A DNA stretch of 40,000 nucleotides from Deltaproteobacteria bacterium (lineage in GTDB: Bacteria; Desulfobacterota; Binatia; UTPRO1): assembly GCA_020852955.1 (NCBI GenBank), contig JADYZW010000058.1:1-40000 (forward strand), given 5' to 3'. The translations under genes were made by a program, and so were the position numbers. Shown here in pieces: positions 35,155 through 40,000 of this stretch (position 1 is its first letter; each line of letters starts with the position of its first letter). Below the pieces are notes generated by a model, which was not told the DNA's origin, made no database searches, and worked only from the letters and a program-made list of their open reading frames with translations.

Positions 35155-36956
35155 GCCCGCACGAGATCGAGGACGCGTCCACCACCGAAGGCCTGCCGGT
35201 CGCGCCGTCGCTCGGCCCGACGCTCGCCCGCGCCGACTTCGCCTCGCACGCCGCGCTCTTCGGGCGGCGCGACCTCGCCGTCGCGGCGATGGCGATCGCC
35301 CTCGCGCTCGTGGCGGGCGGCGTCGCGCAGGTGCTCACCCGCATGATCGGCCTCGTCACCAACCTGGCGTACTACGGACGGCTCGCCACCGCGTTCGTCT
35401 CGCCGGCCGACCATCGCCTCGGCCCGCTCGCGGCGCTCGTGCCGATCGCGGGGGGCCTCGTCGTCGGTTTCATGGCGCGCTACGGCTCGACGGCGATCCG
35501 CGGGCACGGCATCCCGGAAGCGATGGAGCAGGTGTTGACCAACGCGAGCCGGATCCCGGCGCGCACGACGCTGCTCAAACCGGTGTCGGCAGCGGTCGCG
35601 ATCGGCACCGGCGGCCCGTTCGGCGCCGAGGGACCGATCATTGCGACCGGCGGCGCGCTCGGCTCGCTCCTCGGCCAGGCGGTGCCGACGTCACCGGCGG
35701 AGCGCAAGACGCTGCTCGCGGCCGGCGCCGCCGCCGGCATGGCGGCGACGTTCGGGAGCCCGGTGTCGGCGGTGCTGCTCGCCGTCGAGCTCCTGCTCTT
35801 CGAGTACCGCCCGCGCTCGCTCGTACCGGTGGCGCTCGCCGCGACCGTCGCGACCGCCGTACGCGCCGCGTTCATGGGCACGGCCCCGGCCTTCGCGATG
35901 CCCGCCGTTCCGGCCGCGAGCGCCGCGGCGCTCGGCGTGTACGTGCTCCTCGGCGCCGTGGTCGGCGCCGCGGCGATCGCGATTACGCGGCTCGTGTACG
36001 GCATCGAGGACGCGTTCGAGCGACTGCCGGTGCACTGGATGTGGTGGCCGGCGCTCGGCGGCGCGGTGGTGGGCGTCGTCGGCCTCGTCGCGCCGAGAAC
36101 GCTCGGCGTCGGGTACGACAACATCGAGCGAATCGTCGCGGGCGAGCTGACCGGTGTGGCGTGCCTCGCGTTTTGCGCGTGGAAGCTCCTCTCCTGGTCG
36201 GTCGCGCTCGGCAGCGGAACGTCGGGCGGCACGCTCGCGCCGCTGTTCACCATCGGCGGCGGGCTCGGCTCCGCGCTCGGCGGCTTCGTCGCCGCGGTCG
36301 CGCCGCAGGCCGGCATCGACGTCCGGGTCGCCGCCCTCGTCGGCATGGCGGCGATGTTCGCCGGCGCCTCGAGGGCGCCGCTCGCCTCGGTCGTCTTCGC
36401 TTTCGAGACCACGCGGCAGTTCGACGGCCTCCTGCCGCTCCTCGGAGGCTGCACGGCCGGCTTCCTCGTGTCGTGCATCGGCATGCCGAACTCGATCATG
36501 ACCGAGAAGATCGTGCGCCGCGGCGTGCGCGTGGTGGGCGAGTACGCCGCCGACTATCTGAGCCAGGTGACCGTGCGCGACGTCGCGCTCCGTCCGGTGG
36601 TCACCCTGCGCGCCGACACCAGCCTCGGCGAGGCTCGACGCTGGCTCGCATCGCGCGCGCCCGGCTCGGATCACCACGGGTTCCCCGTCGTCGACGCGCG
36701 CAACCGCCTCGTCGGCGTCGTCACCCGTCGGGACGTCTTCGAGGCGCGCCCCGACGACGCCCGGCTCGGCGAGCTCGTCCGTTCCGACGTCGCCGTCGTC
36801 TACGACGACTGCTCGCTGCGCGACGCCGCCGACCGCATGGCCACCCGCGGCATCGGGCGGCTGCCGGTGGTGCGCCGCGAGCGACCCGACACCGTCATCG
36901 GTATCGTCACGCGCAGCGACCTCGTCGACGCCCACGCCCGCCGCCTCGCGAGCTGA
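35151..36956 (+). CDS. CLC-family chloride transporter/channel with CBS domains
   Basis: A 601-residue CLC protein. Residues 35-450 are the membrane domain: RGHGIPEAMEQVL (118-130) at the first anion-site loop, GTGGPFGAEGPIIATGG with the gating Glu160 (E. coli Glu148), VELLLFEYRPRS with Glu218 at the position of the proton Glu203, and GSGTSGGTLAPLFTIGGGLG for the later anion loop. The Ser that coordinates chloride in E. coli ClcA (Ser107, GSGIP) is His119 here, a variant I recall from other bacterial CLCs. Both Glu residues suggest an H+-coupled exchanger. Residues 470-600 hold two CBS domains (VRDVALRPVVTLRADTSL, then LVRSDVAVVYDDCSLRDAADRM) that probably sense adenine nucleotides. Coupled to marR. 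Confidence 0.93.
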   Translation: MSPHEIEDASTTEGLPVAPSLGPTLARADFASHAALFGRRDLAVAAMAIALALVAGGVAQVLTRMIGLVTNLAYYGRLATAFVSPADHRLGPLAALVPIAGGLVVGFMARYGSTAIRGHGIPEAMEQVLTNASRIPARTTLLKPVSAAVAIGTGGPFGAEGPIIATGGALGSLLGQAVPTSPAERKTLLAAGAAAGMAATFGSPVSAVLLAVELLLFEYRPRSLVPVALAATVATAVRAAFMGTAPAFAMPAVPAASAAALGVYVLLGAVVGAAAIAITRLVYGIEDAFERLPVHWMWWPALGGAVVGVVGLVAPRTLGVGYDNIERIVAGELTGVACLAFCAWKLLSWSVALGSGTSGGTLAPLFTIGGGLGSALGGFVAAVAPQAGIDVRVAALVGMAAMFAGASRAPLASVVFAFETTRQFDGLLPLLGGCTAGFLVSCIGMPNSIMTEKIVRRGVRVVGEYAADYLSQVTVRDVALRPVVTLRADTSLGEARRWLASRAPGSDHHGFPVVDARNRLVGVVTRRDVFEARPDDARLGELVRSDVAVVYDDCSLRDAADRMATRGIGRLPVVRRERPDTVIGIVTRSDLVDAHARRLAS

Positions 36957-37003
36957 CCGCCGCCACGACTCCTCGACGCCAGGGCTTCCGCCCGCGCGGC
37001 GCG

Positions 37004-37735
37004 CTACCGCCGGTACTGGTCGAGCAGATAGTGGCGGATCGGGTTGTCGGTGGCGCCGATCGCCGCCGCCATGGCCGCCCTGTCGACCGGCACGCGCCGC
37101 AGCTGCACGGCCACGACGCCGTTCGTCGCCTCGACCGTCGCGTACTCGGCGTGGCCGAGGAGCGTCGGCGGAAGGCCGTCGGGATGCTCCTGGAACGGCA
37201 GGCCCACGCTGCCCGGGTTGACGATGAGGACGCCCCGATGCTGGCGCGTCAGCTGGAGGTGCGTGTGTCCGCCCGCCATCACCGTTCCGCGCCGGCCCAT
37301 CAGCATCTCGTCGACCTCCTCGGGAGGCGTCGTCGCGAGAAGGTCCTCCATGTGCGAGCGCAGCGTACCGTGGAAGAGCACCAGCGTGGAGCGATCGTCG
37401 AGCGCGATCTCGAGGTTCGGCTCGAAGGTGCGCAGGAACGCGATCTCGTCGTCGGAGAGCCGGGCGCGGCACCATTCGACGCTCTCCACGACGATCGGCG
37501 CCTCGGTGTAGCTGTGGATGAGATCGCGATTCAGCATGAAGTCGTCGTGGTTGCCGAGGATGCGCCGACGCGTACGCTCGCGCACGAGCTGGATGACCGC
37601 GCTCGGAGCCGGACCGAGGGTGGCAATGTCGCCGAGACAGATGATCTCGTCGCAGCCCACCCGGTCGGCGTCGGCGAGCACGGCGCGAAGCGCGATCTCG
37701 TTGCCGTGCAGGTCGGAGATGAGCGCGATCCGCAT
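37004..37735 (-). CDS. calcineurin-like metallophosphoesterase (YfcE/MJ0936-like)
   Basis: A 243-residue phosphoesterase starting at ATG 37733-37735 with AGGGA just upstream; the frame is open back to 37840. Metal motifs are ISDLHGN (Asp8, His10), CLGDIATLGP, LGNHDD (Asn-His) and GGHTHLQ, with FHGTLR between. This is the order of the two-metal calcineurin-like fold of the diadenosine-tetraphosphatase/YfcE branch. The substrate is uncertain (cyclic nucleotides, phosphodiesters or dinucleoside polyphosphates). It converges on clc (47-base gap). The 228 bases between its start and carB hold the carB hairpin and otherwise nothing I recognise. Confidence 0.9.
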   Translation of the reverse strand: MRIALISDLHGNEIALRAVLADADRVGCDEIICLGDIATLGPAPSAVIQLVRERTRRRILGNHDDFMLNRDLIHSYTEAPIVVESVEWCRARLSDDEIAFLRTFEPNLEIALDDRSTLVLFHGTLRSHMEDLLATTPPEEVDEMLMGRRGTVMAGGHTHLQLTRQHRGVLIVNPGSVGLPFQEHPDGLPPTLLGHAEYATVEATNGVVAVQLRRVPVDRAAMAAAIGATDNPIRHYLLDQYRR

Positions 37736-37946
37736 GTCCCTATAGATGCCTTGGCGCCCGCGTGCCGGTCCAGCACCCGATCTCGGGGGACCGCTGTCGC
37801 GCCCCGCGTCGAGGCGTCCCGGGTCGCGAGCTGATTCCACGCGCTCCGAGGCCTGTCAACGGATCGTCACGGGCCGAGCGCCGCGGAATCCCACGGGTTT
37901 GCCGGCGCCGGCGCGGCGAGCCCCCGGACGCTCCCGCGCGCGCCCG

Positions 37947-37963
37947 CGGCCGCCCGGCGGCCG
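37947..37963 (-). terminator. GC hairpin after carB
   Basis: CGGCCG (37947-37952) and CGGCCG (37958-37963) form a 6-bp stem around CCCGG, directly after the carB stop on the minus strand. There is no T-run, so termination is uncertain. Confidence 0.35.

Positions 37964-40000
<2,037 letters not shown>

Noticed and set aside
37736..37946. A small gene or RNA in the 228-bp gap between the metallophosphoesterase and carB
   Set aside because: No ribosome-binding site with a convincing frame and no conserved RNA fold was visible; open frames here have low-complexity Arg/Pro composition.

Overview
This 40 kb window is very GC-rich chromosomal DNA from a Gram-negative bacterium. It encodes a C-terminal-Phe outer-membrane barrel, a lipoprotein, a periplasmic adaptor with an ABC exporter, and a DsbA-type periplasmic thiol protein. 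The gene mix includes an acyl-CoA mutase, a WS/DGAT acyltransferase, a TIGR03084-like protein, a nitronate monooxygenase, and a secreted protein with a Thr/Pro linker and CY/QFG repeats. I infer an uncultivated delta-type lineage (Desulfobacterota, Binatota or Myxococcota-like), but no marker here proves it. I found no tRNA, rRNA, insertion sequence, prophage or CRISPR array. Genes are tightly packed and no gene-free stretch exceeds 300 bases.

Layout. 1-897 (-): a small DUF2007-like protein, then the N-terminal part of a B12-dependent acyl-CoA mutase large subunit that runs off the left edge. 1110-1961 (+): an exported DsbA-family protein, ending at a strong hairpin shared with the opposing gene. 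2020-4986 (-): outer-membrane barrel, homoserine dehydrogenase and a divergent GlpX-type phosphatase. 5147-7603 (-): recG. 7702-13001 (+): a peptidoglycan glycosyltransferase, a serine hydrolase, a DksA/TraR zinc-finger protein, a Tat-exported iron superoxide dismutase and a family 3 glycoside hydrolase. 13020-15863: two divergent GNAT acetyltransferases and class I fumarase. 15951-23171 (+): a seven-gene cassette of lipoprotein, membrane-fusion protein, two ABC ATPases, two ABC-2 permeases (a split YbhGFSR-like exporter) and a SprT-like metalloprotease. 23314-25485 (+): a secreted four-repeat protein and glutamyl-Q tRNA(Asp) synthetase. 25520-29831: an NhaR-like regulator divergent from htpX, a TerC/Alx-like membrane protein and a WS/DGAT acyltransferase. 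29841-32546: sulfotransferase (-) divergent from an ABC-F ATPase (+). 32554-36956: a TIGR03084-like protein and a nitronate monooxygenase (-) divergent from a marR-clc operon (+). 37004-40000 (-): a metallophosphoesterase and the C-terminal two thirds of carB, which continues past the right edge.

Most genes are housekeeping. The parts that deserve a second look are: the GlpX homologue, which lacks the Thr proposed as catalytic and a conserved Glu; the mutase, with the isobutyryl-CoA-mutase-type Phe at a specificity position; the lipoprotein/exporter/SprT cassette; the four-fold repeat exported protein; two palindromes sitting on the -35 boxes of divergent regulator promoters; and several promoter-like elements placed so close to start codons that the mRNAs would be leaderless or nearly so.
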